Assembly: GCF_042432805.1 (NCBI RefSeq)
Contig: NZ_JBHLWO010000007.1
Location: 434,001-498,000 of the forward strand
Length of the DNA stretch: 64,000 nucleotides
Direction of reading: 5' to 3'
Source of the DNA: Olivibacter oleidegradans
GTDB lineage: Bacteria; Bacteroidota; Bacteroidia; Sphingobacteriales; Sphingobacteriaceae
Both the position numbers and the translations under genes were made by a program. The notes under the pieces were generated by a model. That model was not told where the DNA came from. It worked only from the letters and a program-made list of their open reading frames with translations, and made no database searches. Each line of letters begins with the position of its first letter. Positions within the stretch are counted from its first letter, which is position 1. Shown here one piece after another: positions 52,908-60,559 of the stretch.

Positions 52908-53528
52908 ATGACTTCTAATTTACCTAAACATGTTACCATAGATGCTTTCGTATTAGCGGGCGGGCAGAGCTCCAGAATGGGAGAAGATAAGGGGTTGATA
53001 CCGCTGAATGGCAAAGCTATGGTGTCCTATATTATCCAAACGCTGCAAAAAGCAAGGCTATCGGTAAAGTTAATCGCTAATCATGCTGCTTATCGAAATT
53101 TCAGCCTTCCTGTATATGGTGACGTGGTCATTAATAAGGGGCCGATGGGTGGTTTGCTAACCGCTTTGGAGAATACCTCGGCAGATTTGGTACTTTTAGT
53201 AGGGTGCGATATGCCGCTTATATCAGTTGAAGCAATAGCATACTTAATCTCATCCATTGATCGTGAGCATTTAATTGTTTCCATGATTAATAATAAACCC
53301 AATCCCTTATTTTCATTATATCCGAGTAGTTTAAAAACTGCGGTCAGAGAACATGTTATGGCGGATCAATTGAAGATGACCGATTTCATCCTAAATAATA
53401 AAACAACCCTATGTAAAACTTTTCCTGGACACATGAGTGGGTGTTTTCAAAATATAAACGATAAAGCAGCGCTGCTTGCGTTAGAAACAAATTGGGAGAA
53501 AGCAAAACTTGATATCCTGAAATTTTGA
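52908..53528 (+). CDS. mobA: molybdenum cofactor guanylyltransferase MobA
   Basis: Attaches GMP to molybdopterin to form the guanine dinucleotide cofactor used by bis-MGD enzymes. The 206-residue protein has the signature VLAGGQSSRMGEDKGLIPLNG at residues 12-32 (GTP-binding loop with R and K), the conserved GPMGGLLTALENT and the metal-binding VGCDMPLI. The length is as expected. Only this Mo-cofactor gene is present in the window; the moa, moe and mog genes must be elsewhere. Its client is probably the nitrate-reductase-like enzyme at 60560, about 7 kb downstream. It appears to be transcribed alone. Confidence 0.92.
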   Translation: MTSNLPKHVTIDAFVLAGGQSSRMGEDKGLIPLNGKAMVSYIIQTLQKARLSVKLIANHAAYRNFSLPVYGDVVINKGPMGGLLTALENTSADLVLLVGCDMPLISVEAIAYLISSIDREHLIVSMINNKPNPLFSLYPSSLKTAVREHVMADQLKMTDFILNNKTTLCKTFPGHMSGCFQNINDKAALLALETNWEKAKLDILKF

Positions 53529-53791
53529 TAAGCGTAGGCGCTACAGTTCTTTGTTTTTTTTATGTAAAAAAATAAGGAATTTGACTGCTTGACTTTTATT
53601 GTGAAAAATAAAAAAGAGTCGACATAAACGTAGTTGAGCTGTTATTATTTAGGTGAATGTGTAGTGCTGAATGCTTTGCGGCAAGTTTTGCGATTCGGTT
53701 TATGGTGATGATCATGTTTTTTGTGCTTAATCGGAAAAATAAATCTTAAAACGGATGCGTGGCTAAGTTTTCAATTAAACGAAAGTTTATC

Positions 53792-53799
53792 TAAGTTTG
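53792..53799 (+). promoter_or_regulatory. candidate -7 element of the head-group cluster
   Basis: TAAGTTTG matches TAnnTTTG, 25 bases before the ATG at 53824. It follows a 295-base gap (53529-53823) that contains no ORF of note and is AT-rich, so the five genes from 53824 on would share this promoter. Confidence 0.45.
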
Positions 53800-53823
53800 T
53801 GCGCTAAAAAATAATAAGAACAT

Positions 53824-54528
53824 ATGGATTTTGCAATAATTGCTGCAGGTGAGGGCTCTCGTTTAGCGAAAAGCGGTTATCCTTATCCAAAGCCTTTGGC
53901 TAGGTTAAATGGCATACCCTTGATAGAGCGCTTGATCACTACTTTTGTAGCTCATGGCGCCGATACAATCCATATCATCGTTAACGAAGAATCAACGGAG
54001 CTGGCTGAATCGTTGCATTCAAATCGCGAGAATACGCAAATACGGGTTGTGCAGAAAAGCACGCCAAGCTCGCTGCACAGCTTTTACGAATTACTAAAGG
54101 AAGTACCGAATATAGAAGAGTTATGCGCAACTACGGTAGATACGATCTTTAAAGAGGAAGAATTTGGCGCTTATTTAGAGGAATTTAGGCGCAATACCTC
54201 ATTGGATGCTTTAATGGCAGTTACCCCATTTGTAGAGGATGAGAGTCCTTTATATGTGAGAACGAATGCAAGTGGTGATGTAATGGCCTTTACTGACAAA
54301 AACGAGGACAGCACGAAGATACTTGTATCTGGCGGGATTTATGCCTTGCGGCGAAAGGCTTTAGCTTGTGTGCCTAAGGCAATTGACAATAATATTGAAC
54401 GTATGCGCAATTTTCAGCGCCTACTATTAGAAGAGCACTTAAACGTGAAGGCATTTACCTTTGATAAAATAATAGATATTGATCATTTAGCGGATTTACA
54501 ATTGGCTGAAACATGGTTAAATGATTAA
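53824..54528 (+). CDS. sugar/alcohol-phosphate nucleotidyltransferase (MobA-like NTP transferase)
   Basis: A 234-residue GT-A-fold nucleotidyltransferase that would activate a phosphorylated sugar or alcohol as an NDP derivative. The N-terminus has the NTP-binding motif IIAAGEGSRLAKSGYPYPKPL, with G-x-G-x-R and the PKPL lysine. A metal Asp is in TTVDTIFKEEEF, and later parts read ALMAVTPFVEDESPL and VSGGIYALRRKAL. It is the first gene of a tight cluster with an ATP-grasp, a CDP-alcohol phosphatidyltransferase, a membrane protein and a HAD hydrolase. A CTP-dependent cytidylyltransferase (LicC- or IspD-like role) is therefore inferred. The true substrate is not visible in the sequence. Confidence 0.78.
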   Translation: MDFAIIAAGEGSRLAKSGYPYPKPLARLNGIPLIERLITTFVAHGADTIHIIVNEESTELAESLHSNRENTQIRVVQKSTPSSLHSFYELLKEVPNIEELCATTVDTIFKEEEFGAYLEEFRRNTSLDALMAVTPFVEDESPLYVRTNASGDVMAFTDKNEDSTKILVSGGIYALRRKALACVPKAIDNNIERMRNFQRLLLEEHLNVKAFTFDKIIDIDHLADLQLAETWLND

Positions 54529-54549
54529 AAATATCTCAATAAATAAGAA

Positions 54550-55446
54550 GTGAAAAATATTAAAATATTAGGCGTTCGACGAGGAAGGACCTTTTCTCCA
54601 AACCACATAGGAAATGACGAAGCTATTTTTTTGTTAAGTGTAGAGGCATTAAAAAAAGAAGGATACGATGTTCATATCTACACCGAGGAAGAGTTTCTTC
54701 AGGATGAGACGATTGCTGCTGATACATATATCGTTTCGATGGCTCGTGAGAAAGCTGTTGTAAAGAAGCTACAAGATTTAGAAGAGAAAGGAGCTTGTGT
54801 AGTCAATTCAGCTTTTGGAGTGGAGCATTGTTTTCGGACGAATATGACTAACCTACTGTTAGAAAATAAGATTCCCTACCCGAAGAGTATTATTGTGTCG
54901 ACTGATTGTCGCGATGAGCGCTTATTTAACGAGTTCCCACAACCGGGGGTCTGGATCAAACGTGGCGATTTTCATGCCATCCATAAAGAAGATGTTACTT
55001 TTGTTTCCTCAAGGGAAGAAGGTTTGGAAATTTTGAGGGAATATGCATTAAGAGGAATTCCCGATGCTGTTATCTCGAAACATTTGGCCGGTGATTTAGT
55101 GAAATTTTATGGCGTTAGAGGAACCGACTTTTTCTTTTGGTTTTACCCCTATGAACATAATCACCATAAATACGCGCATTACGAACAGATAAATAGTAAA
55201 CTGGTATATAACCCCTTTGATGAGAATAAGTTGAAACAAATAGCGCTGGATGCAGCGGCCGTTCTTAATGTACACATCTTTGGTGGAGATGCAATCATTG
55301 ATCCACAGGGAAATATCATAGTCATCGATTTAAATGATTGGCCCAGTTTTGCTCCTTGCCGGGAACAGGCTGCGTCTGCTATAGCCCAACTTTTAACAAA
55401 TATCTTCCAGAAACAGTTAGATGGAATCATTGCAAGTGAAAAATAA
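54550..55446 (+). CDS. ATP-grasp family enzyme (kinase or ligase)
   Basis: A 298-residue ATP-grasp protein starting with GTG (54550). The N-terminal half (IKILGVRRGRTFSPNHIGNDEAIFLLSV) is the pre-ATP-grasp domain; the ATP-grasp core carries WIKRGDFHAIHKEDV and AVISKHLAGDLVKFYGVRG. The metal-binding end is GGDAIIDPQGNIIVIDLNDWPSFAPCR (Asp and Asn ligands). Such folds include amino-acid ligases (RimK-like) and inositol/polyol phosphate kinases, so the reaction could be ligation or phosphorylation of the head group. It overlaps the next gene by 26 bases. I cannot assign a known member. Confidence 0.72.
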   Translation: MKNIKILGVRRGRTFSPNHIGNDEAIFLLSVEALKKEGYDVHIYTEEEFLQDETIAADTYIVSMAREKAVVKKLQDLEEKGACVVNSAFGVEHCFRTNMTNLLLENKIPYPKSIIVSTDCRDERLFNEFPQPGVWIKRGDFHAIHKEDVTFVSSREEGLEILREYALRGIPDAVISKHLAGDLVKFYGVRGTDFFFWFYPYEHNHHKYAHYEQINSKLVYNPFDENKLKQIALDAAAVLNVHIFGGDAIIDPQGNIIVIDLNDWPSFAPCREQAASAIAQLLTNIFQKQLDGIIASEK

Positions 55447-56365
55447 AAAGCAAGAGAATAAAGACATTTTTGAGAGTTCATTAAAATCTAATGATACCGA
55501 AGAAAAAATAGATATCTATTTTTATCGGCCTATAGGACTTCAAATCGCTTTTTTCTGCCAAAAAGTAGGTTTAACACCAAATGCTGTAACTATTATCAGT
55601 ATCTTTTTTGGGGTAGCGGCGGGTATCCTTTTCTATTATCCTTCGCTAACTATTAATGTGGTTGGCATGTTACTTTTAATGTTCGCAAACTCACTGGATA
55701 GCGCCGACGGACAGTTGGCGCGTCTCACGAACAATAAGAGTAGATTTGGCAGGATTCTTGACGGTTTCGCAGGCGATTTCTGGTTTGCTTCTATCCATAT
55801 CGCGATATGCCTCCGGGCTATGAATGAAGGTTGGTCTGCTGCTGTTTGGATTTTCGGTATCCTCGCGGGTGTATCTCACTTGGTTCAATCGGCCATGGCA
55901 GATTATTATAGAAATGTGCATCTTTTTTTTATAAAAGGGACTAACGGAAGTGAATTAGATAACAGCAAAGATTTGCAGGAAGAGTATGATCAGATGAGCT
56001 GGTCTAAACAGGCATGGACTAAGTTTGTTTCCAGAGGGTATTTGAACTATACCAAAATGCAGGAACGTTTCTCTCCCAACTTACAAAAGCTGTTAGGTAT
56101 TATCCGTAGCGACTTTAAAGAGGGCTTACCTGCAAAACTAATTCATGATTTTCGGCAAATGAATAAGCCACTGATGAAGTACACGAACATTGTACAATTC
56201 AATACCCGTGTTATTTTTCTTTTCTTGTGGCTCTTTATTGATTATGCTTGGATTTACTTCTTTTTCGATTTGTTTGTCCTGAATCCTATTTTGATCTATA
56301 TGTGCAACCGGCAGGAAAAAGTAAGTGCACATTTTTATGAGCGCATTAATGAATATAAAGCGTAA
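55421..56365 (+). CDS. CDP-alcohol phosphatidyltransferase family enzyme with a shifted last motif Asp
   Basis: An integral membrane transferase joining an alcohol or alcohol phosphate to lipid through a phosphodiester. The CDP-alcohol motif is visible at D93-x2-D96-G-x2-A-R-x8-G110-x3-D114; then comes GFAGD, so the final Asp stands at 119 (x4) instead of the usual x3 position. Helices precede and follow (VVGMLLLMFANSL, WFASIHIAICL, VQFNTRVIFLFLWLFIDYAW). At 314 residues it is longer than PgsA/PssA types. It is the third gene of the cluster and is followed directly by the LPG-synthase-like gene. The class is confident; head-group identity is open. Confidence 0.82.
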   Translation: MESLQVKNKKQENKDIFESSLKSNDTEEKIDIYFYRPIGLQIAFFCQKVGLTPNAVTIISIFFGVAAGILFYYPSLTINVVGMLLLMFANSLDSADGQLARLTNNKSRFGRILDGFAGDFWFASIHIAICLRAMNEGWSAAVWIFGILAGVSHLVQSAMADYYRNVHLFFIKGTNGSELDNSKDLQEEYDQMSWSKQAWTKFVSRGYLNYTKMQERFSPNLQKLLGIIRSDFKEGLPAKLIHDFRQMNKPLMKYTNIVQFNTRVIFLFLWLFIDYAWIYFFFDLFVLNPILIYMCNRQEKVSAHFYERINEYKA

Positions 56366-57406
56366 ATGGCTAGCAAAGTTTACAAGATACTTTTCTTTGT
56401 TATAGGTATTGCAACCCTATGCTACATGGTATACGCACTGGGGGTGGATGTCATTTGGGATAATATAAAAAAGACAGGCTGGTGGTTTTTACCCGTCATC
56501 GGTAGTTGGCTTCTTATATACATATTGAATGCCATCGCTTTTAAAGCGATTATTCAAGAACCCCGAATCCCGGCAAGTAATCTTTCCTTTGCATCAGTAC
56601 TAAAGCTGACAATTAGTGGCTATGCCATTAACTATATTACACCTTTTGTTGCGTTGGGTGGTGAACCTTATCGTATTATGGAATTGAAACCGCGACTGGG
56701 AATTCAAAAAGCGAGCTCGTCTGTTTTGTTATATAGTTTAATGCACATGTTCTCTCATGTGTTGTTCTGGCTGGCGTCCATTATATTAATCCTGATTTAT
56801 GTTCCTATCAATGCCATTATGGTAATCGGATGTTCCGTCATGTTCATCACGGGCGTTGTTTTGTGTTATTGGTTCGGACGGGTTTATAAAAAAGGATTTA
56901 CCTTAAGTACTTTTAAGGTATTAGCCAAAGTCCCTGGCTTGAAGCGTAAGGTGGGCGACTTTGTTGCCGAAAAACACGATAGCCTTAAAGAAATTGATAA
57001 CCAGATTACAGAATTATACGCACAGAGAAGAGAACGTTTTTTCAAATCATTAGCCTTTGAATTTATCGCCAGAGTAGTCGGTTGTCTCGAGATTTTTTGT
57101 ACAGCGAAAGCGATAGGCTTGAATATGAGTATAGTGCAGTCCCTTATTATTAGTTCAGGTTCATCTTTATTTGCCAACCTTATCTTCTTCTTTCCGATGC
57201 AATTGGGTACTAGAGAGGGAGGGCTGGCCTTAGCACTGAAAAGTGTGGGGATGCCTGCATCGGCCGGGATTTTCATTGGTATTATTATGCGTATCCGCGA
57301 AGTCGTTTGGATTATTATCGGATTGGCACTCATGCGTATATCTAAAACCAACACCGAAGCGAACGAAACATTGGAAGAGATTAACAATAACATCAATATT
57401 CAGTAA
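56366..57406 (+). CDS. lysylphosphatidylglycerol synthase-like transmembrane protein
   Basis: A 346-residue polytopic protein of the LPG_synthase_TM/UPF0104 family: about eight helices with YAINYITPFVALGGEPYRIMEL, SSSVLLYSLMHMFSHVLFWLAS and NLIFFFPMQLGTREGGLAL. These membrane domains act as flippases or as glycolipid-handling parts in MprF-like proteins; no cytoplasmic synthase domain is attached here. It starts one base after the stop of the phosphatidyltransferase, so the two are translated together. It could move the new lipid across the inner membrane. That role is inferred from family and position. Confidence 0.82.
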   Translation: MASKVYKILFFVIGIATLCYMVYALGVDVIWDNIKKTGWWFLPVIGSWLLIYILNAIAFKAIIQEPRIPASNLSFASVLKLTISGYAINYITPFVALGGEPYRIMELKPRLGIQKASSSVLLYSLMHMFSHVLFWLASIILILIYVPINAIMVIGCSVMFITGVVLCYWFGRVYKKGFTLSTFKVLAKVPGLKRKVGDFVAEKHDSLKEIDNQITELYAQRRERFFKSLAFEFIARVVGCLEIFCTAKAIGLNMSIVQSLIISSGSSLFANLIFFFPMQLGTREGGLALALKSVGMPASAGIFIGIIMRIREVVWIIIGLALMRISKTNTEANETLEEINNNINIQ

Positions 57407-57408
57407 AT

Positions 57409-58128
57409 ATGATTAAAGGCTTATTATTTGATTACGGTGGAACAATCGATACGAACGGTCGGCATTGGGCAAATGTGATTTGGGGGGCGTATCAGGCCGC
57501 GGGTGTTGAAACAAGCTTTGAACAATTTATGGAGGCTTATACCTTTGGCGAAAAATCGTTGGCTATTCATCCGATTATTAAGCCGCACCATATTTTCAGT
57601 GAGGTGTTACATTTAAAAACTCAGCAACAATTTTCTTACCTTAAATTGGCAGAGGGTGAGTACTCAAAAATAGAAAAAATCGTTAGCCACTGCATGAAGT
57701 TAGTTCTTACGACGGTAACAGAGGCTAAGAGAACACTCGACTTATTAGCTGAAACATATCCGATGGTGTTGGTGTCTAACTTTTATGGAAACATCCAGTC
57801 GGTATTGGCCGATTTTGGGTTAGCTGACTATTTTAGTGACATTGTGGAATCAGCTATAGTTGGGGTACGCAAACCTAATCCGGCGATTTATCAGCTCGGA
57901 GTGGACCGAATCGGTTTAAATTCAGCAGAATGTGTTGTTATAGGCGATTCTTTCAAAAAGGATATTATTCCTGCTAAGGAAGTTGGCTGTAAAACCATTT
58001 GGCTTAATGTCGACGGCATTCAAGAGGACCTCTCGGTTGTTGGAAATGAGTTTGCTGATGTGCAAATTACCGATTTTGCTCAGCTTCCCGAGGCTCTTCA
58101 AAACATAAATACACAATTTGTTATATAA
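57409..58128 (+). CDS. HAD superfamily hydrolase
   Basis: A 239-residue HAD hydrolase starting 2 bases after the previous stop. Motif I is LLFDYGGTIDTNG, in which the second Asp of the usual DxDGT is Gly; motif II is VLVSNFYGN, motif III includes the Lys of GVRKPNPAIYQ, and motif IV is VVIGDSFKKDI. A cap domain of about 70 residues lies between motifs I and II. The Gly in motif I occurs in some HAD branches and may alter phosphatase activity. In this cluster it could dephosphorylate a precursor or the lipid product. The substrate is unknown. Confidence 0.82.
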   Translation: MIKGLLFDYGGTIDTNGRHWANVIWGAYQAAGVETSFEQFMEAYTFGEKSLAIHPIIKPHHIFSEVLHLKTQQQFSYLKLAEGEYSKIEKIVSHCMKLVLTTVTEAKRTLDLLAETYPMVLVSNFYGNIQSVLADFGLADYFSDIVESAIVGVRKPNPAIYQLGVDRIGLNSAECVVIGDSFKKDIIPAKEVGCKTIWLNVDGIQEDLSVVGNEFADVQITDFAQLPEALQNINTQFVI

Positions 58129-58138
58129 ATAGCTTAAC

Positions 58139-58158
58139 CTCTGTGTTCTCCCACGGAG
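58139..58158 (+). terminator. weak hairpin after the head-group cluster
   Basis: CTCTGTG (58139-58145) and CACGGAG (58152-58158) form a 7-bp stem with one wobble, 11 bases after the HAD stop. No T-tract follows. It may partly separate the cluster from the Mo operon, which has candidate promoters of its own. Confidence 0.3.
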
Positions 58159-58216
58159 AGAGCCGTAACATTGCCTTTATCATATATACGGTAAAGTAAC
58201 TAAAACATTTATTTAT

Positions 58217-58242
58217 TAAATTTGATAGCTGGAATAGGTTTG
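58217..58242 (+). promoter_or_regulatory. two candidate -7 elements for the Mo operon
   Basis: TAAATTTG (58217-58224) and TAGGTTTG (58235-58242) both match TAnnTTTG, 109 and 91 bases before the ATG at 58326. Either could drive the operon starting with the TDT-family channel; overlapping starts could allow two regulators. No clear FNR- or NarL-type site was seen. Confidence 0.4.
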
Positions 58243-58325
58243 CCGCATAAAAATGGTAAATTGCTATCTAATTATGAATAAATAGATTGTGATATATAAG
58301 TTACGATCTAAACCACATACCGATT

Positions 58326-59387
58326 ATGATAGAAAGCTTGATTAAGCAAAAGATTAGAAATTTATTGCCAGGCTATTTTGCAATGGTTATGGCGACGGGT
58401 ATCATTTCAATTGCTTCGCTTTTAGTTGGTTTCGGCGTCTTAGCTTGGTTACTATTCTATTTCAACATTTGTTTTTTTTTCGCTTTATTTTGGTTATTCA
58501 TTTATCGGATTCTATATTATCGTGCTGAAGTGTGGCAAGACTTTAAGAGCTATCAAAGAGGCCCCGGCTTTTTTACTATCATAGCAGCCTTGTGTATTAT
58601 GGGAAATCAGCTTATCTTGTTTTATCAAGCTTTTACGCTCGCTGGCATAGTACTTTTATTGGCCTTACTCATTTGGCTATTGATAGGTTATGGGTTCTTT
58701 TTCCATATAACAGTAACGGAAGAGAAAAAGCCGCTAAAAGAAGGAATTAATGGTACATGGCTCGTATTCATTGTGGCTATACAAGCCTTATCCGTACTTA
58801 TTTCTTTTATTGCCAAGGAATTAGGAGAACTAAGCTATGTTGGTTTGTTTATAGCTTTATGTTTCTTTTTGTTGGGATGTGTCTTTTATCTCTACATCAT
58901 GTCTCTCATTATATATCGTCTGTCTTTCTTTTCTTTACATGCCACTGAATTTGGTGCTCCATACTGGATCAACATGGGGGCAACAGCCATTTCGACGCTG
59001 GCAGGATCCATGCTTATTCTGCACGCAGGTGATTTTGCCTTTCTGTCTCAGATTCTTCCCTTTTTAAAAGGCTTTACGTTATTCTATTGGGCTGCAGGTA
59101 CTTGGTGGATACCCTTATTATTGTTATTGGGTTTTTGGCGACATGCGATCAAGCGCGTGCCCGTTCCGACCAGTGCAAAGGGTTATGATCCTACCTATTG
59201 GGCTATGGTTTTTCCATTGGGTATGTATACGGTTTGTACGTATCGATTAAGTGAGGCCTTATCTATTACATTTCTTAAATTCATTCCAGCTGCCTTTATA
59301 TATGTAGCATTATTTGCTTGGGTTGCCGTCGCATTAGGATTTATCAGGTATCTATTGTCTCTTGTTCAAAAAGAAACACAAACATAA
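58326..59387 (+). CDS. TDT family anion channel/transporter (TehA/SLAC1-like)
   Basis: A 353-residue membrane protein with about ten helices and the TDT landmark LLPGYFAMVMATGIISIASLL at the N-terminus. FGAPYWINMGATAISTLAGSML and FYWAAGTWWIPLLLLLGFWRH in the middle, and DPTYWAMVFPLGMYTVCTYRLSEAL near the end, are typical of TehA/SSU1/SLAC1 proteins. Members conduct monovalent or small anions, or export sulfite or C4-dicarboxylates. Being first in the Mo-enzyme operon, it might move nitrate, nitrite or another substrate anion. It is separated by 100 bases from the NarI-like gene. Confidence 0.82.
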   Translation: MIESLIKQKIRNLLPGYFAMVMATGIISIASLLVGFGVLAWLLFYFNICFFFALFWLFIYRILYYRAEVWQDFKSYQRGPGFFTIIAALCIMGNQLILFYQAFTLAGIVLLLALLIWLLIGYGFFFHITVTEEKKPLKEGINGTWLVFIVAIQALSVLISFIAKELGELSYVGLFIALCFFLLGCVFYLYIMSLIIYRLSFFSLHATEFGAPYWINMGATAISTLAGSMLILHAGDFAFLSQILPFLKGFTLFYWAAGTWWIPLLLLLGFWRHAIKRVPVPTSAKGYDPTYWAMVFPLGMYTVCTYRLSEALSITFLKFIPAAFIYVALFAWVAVALGFIRYLLSLVQKETQT

Positions 59388-59487
59388 AGTGGTTTAAATC
59401 AGTCACAAAGCAAACAATTACCGGAAAGGATTGTTAAACGGGAGGTGACGTTTGAGTGAAGCGAATCATTTCATATTTACTTAAATT

Positions 59488-60543
59488 ATGTATAAACTCT
59501 TCCAAACCTTAAATCGTCGTGCTTTTGTTAAAGCGTTATTAATGACGATTTTAGTGATCGTTTTCGTTTGGGTCGGGTCGCGCAAGCTTCAAAATTTTGA
59601 TCCGGCACTAATAGCTTATTTAACGGGTACCATCTTTGCTGTTTTTGGAACGACCTATCGGTATGCGGTCTGGACTCAGCGGCCACCTACAAAACTTTAT
59701 TGGCGTAGAAGTGTTGGATTTCTCTTCAGCGTACATTTTTTTCCTTACTTATGGAACTCCATCCGATTGTTTTTTCGAAATATTCTTTTTCAACGATTTA
59801 TAGCTTATCGGAGTAAAACTAGATGGTTTGGTCATTTTCTACTGTCGAGTGGCTGTTTGATGGCCTTTGCCATTACAATACCACTTACCTTTGGGTGGAT
59901 ACATTTTGAACTAAAGCCAGGCGATGACACGACCTATCATGCGATGCTGTTCGGTTTTGAGGCAGGAACGTTCAGCCTGGGATCTCCTTTAGCTTTTATC
60001 GCCTTTCACTGTTTGGTGTGGTGCTCTGTCTTGGTTACTATTGGTGCAGTGATTATGATGAAGCGCCGATTTACAAATGGTGGATTAATTGCTACGCAAA
60101 CTTTTGATGATGATTTATTGCCGTTGATTTTGTTGATCGCCATTTCGGTTACGGGATTAGGAATTTCTTATGATTATACGTTTTTAGAGGGTAAAACATA
60201 CCAGTTTATGGCCGTTACACATGCGATAACGGTCATATTATTTTTGCTGTGGCTACCTTTTGGAAAATTCTTTCACATTTATCAGCGTTTCGCGCAATTG
60301 GGCGCTAACTTATATAAAATTGAAGGGAGGCGGCGAGGAATGGCTGTATGCCCACATACTAAAAAAGAATTCGCATCGAAAACACATATCGAAGATTTGA
60401 AAAAGGTAACACAAGAGCTCGGATTTGACTTCAGCAAGCCCGATGGTTCAAGTCATCTTGATTTGAGTCCTGAAGGTAAACGCGCCGCTTTAGCAAGAGC
60501 GCATTTTCAAGTGAGAAAGGAATCAGGAAGCTTCTTTGGTTAA
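59488..60543 (+). CDS. NarI-like membrane cytochrome b/quinol-interacting subunit
   Basis: A 351-residue membrane protein with about six helices. Histidines suitable as heme b ligands lie in helices: WFGHFLLSSGC, LAFIAFHCLVW, MAVTHAITVILFLLWLPFGKFFHI. The last stretch resembles the C-terminal helix of NarI/HdrE-type cytochromes (H...LPFGKFFHI). A cytoplasmic tail of about 75 residues follows (CPHTKKEFASKTHIEDLKKV). It lies 16 bases before the molybdoenzyme gene, so it is inferred to link the quinone pool with the enzyme. Similar proteins are sometimes mislabelled as MFS transporters. The heme assignment is inferred, not proven. Confidence 0.65.
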   Translation: MYKLFQTLNRRAFVKALLMTILVIVFVWVGSRKLQNFDPALIAYLTGTIFAVFGTTYRYAVWTQRPPTKLYWRRSVGFLFSVHFFPYLWNSIRLFFRNILFQRFIAYRSKTRWFGHFLLSSGCLMAFAITIPLTFGWIHFELKPGDDTTYHAMLFGFEAGTFSLGSPLAFIAFHCLVWCSVLVTIGAVIMMKRRFTNGGLIATQTFDDDLLPLILLIAISVTGLGISYDYTFLEGKTYQFMAVTHAITVILFLLWLPFGKFFHIYQRFAQLGANLYKIEGRRRGMAVCPHTKKEFASKTHIEDLKKVTQELGFDFSKPDGSSHLDLSPEGKRAALARAHFQVRKESGSFFG

Positions 60544-60559
60544 TTAAGAGATAAGGTAA

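Noticed and set aside
12337..58242. Treating every TAnnTTTG match as a promoter
   Set aside because: The motif fixes only six bases and arises by chance often in AT-rich DNA. Only matches in gaps and close upstream of a start are listed, with low confidence, because -33 elements were not convincing.
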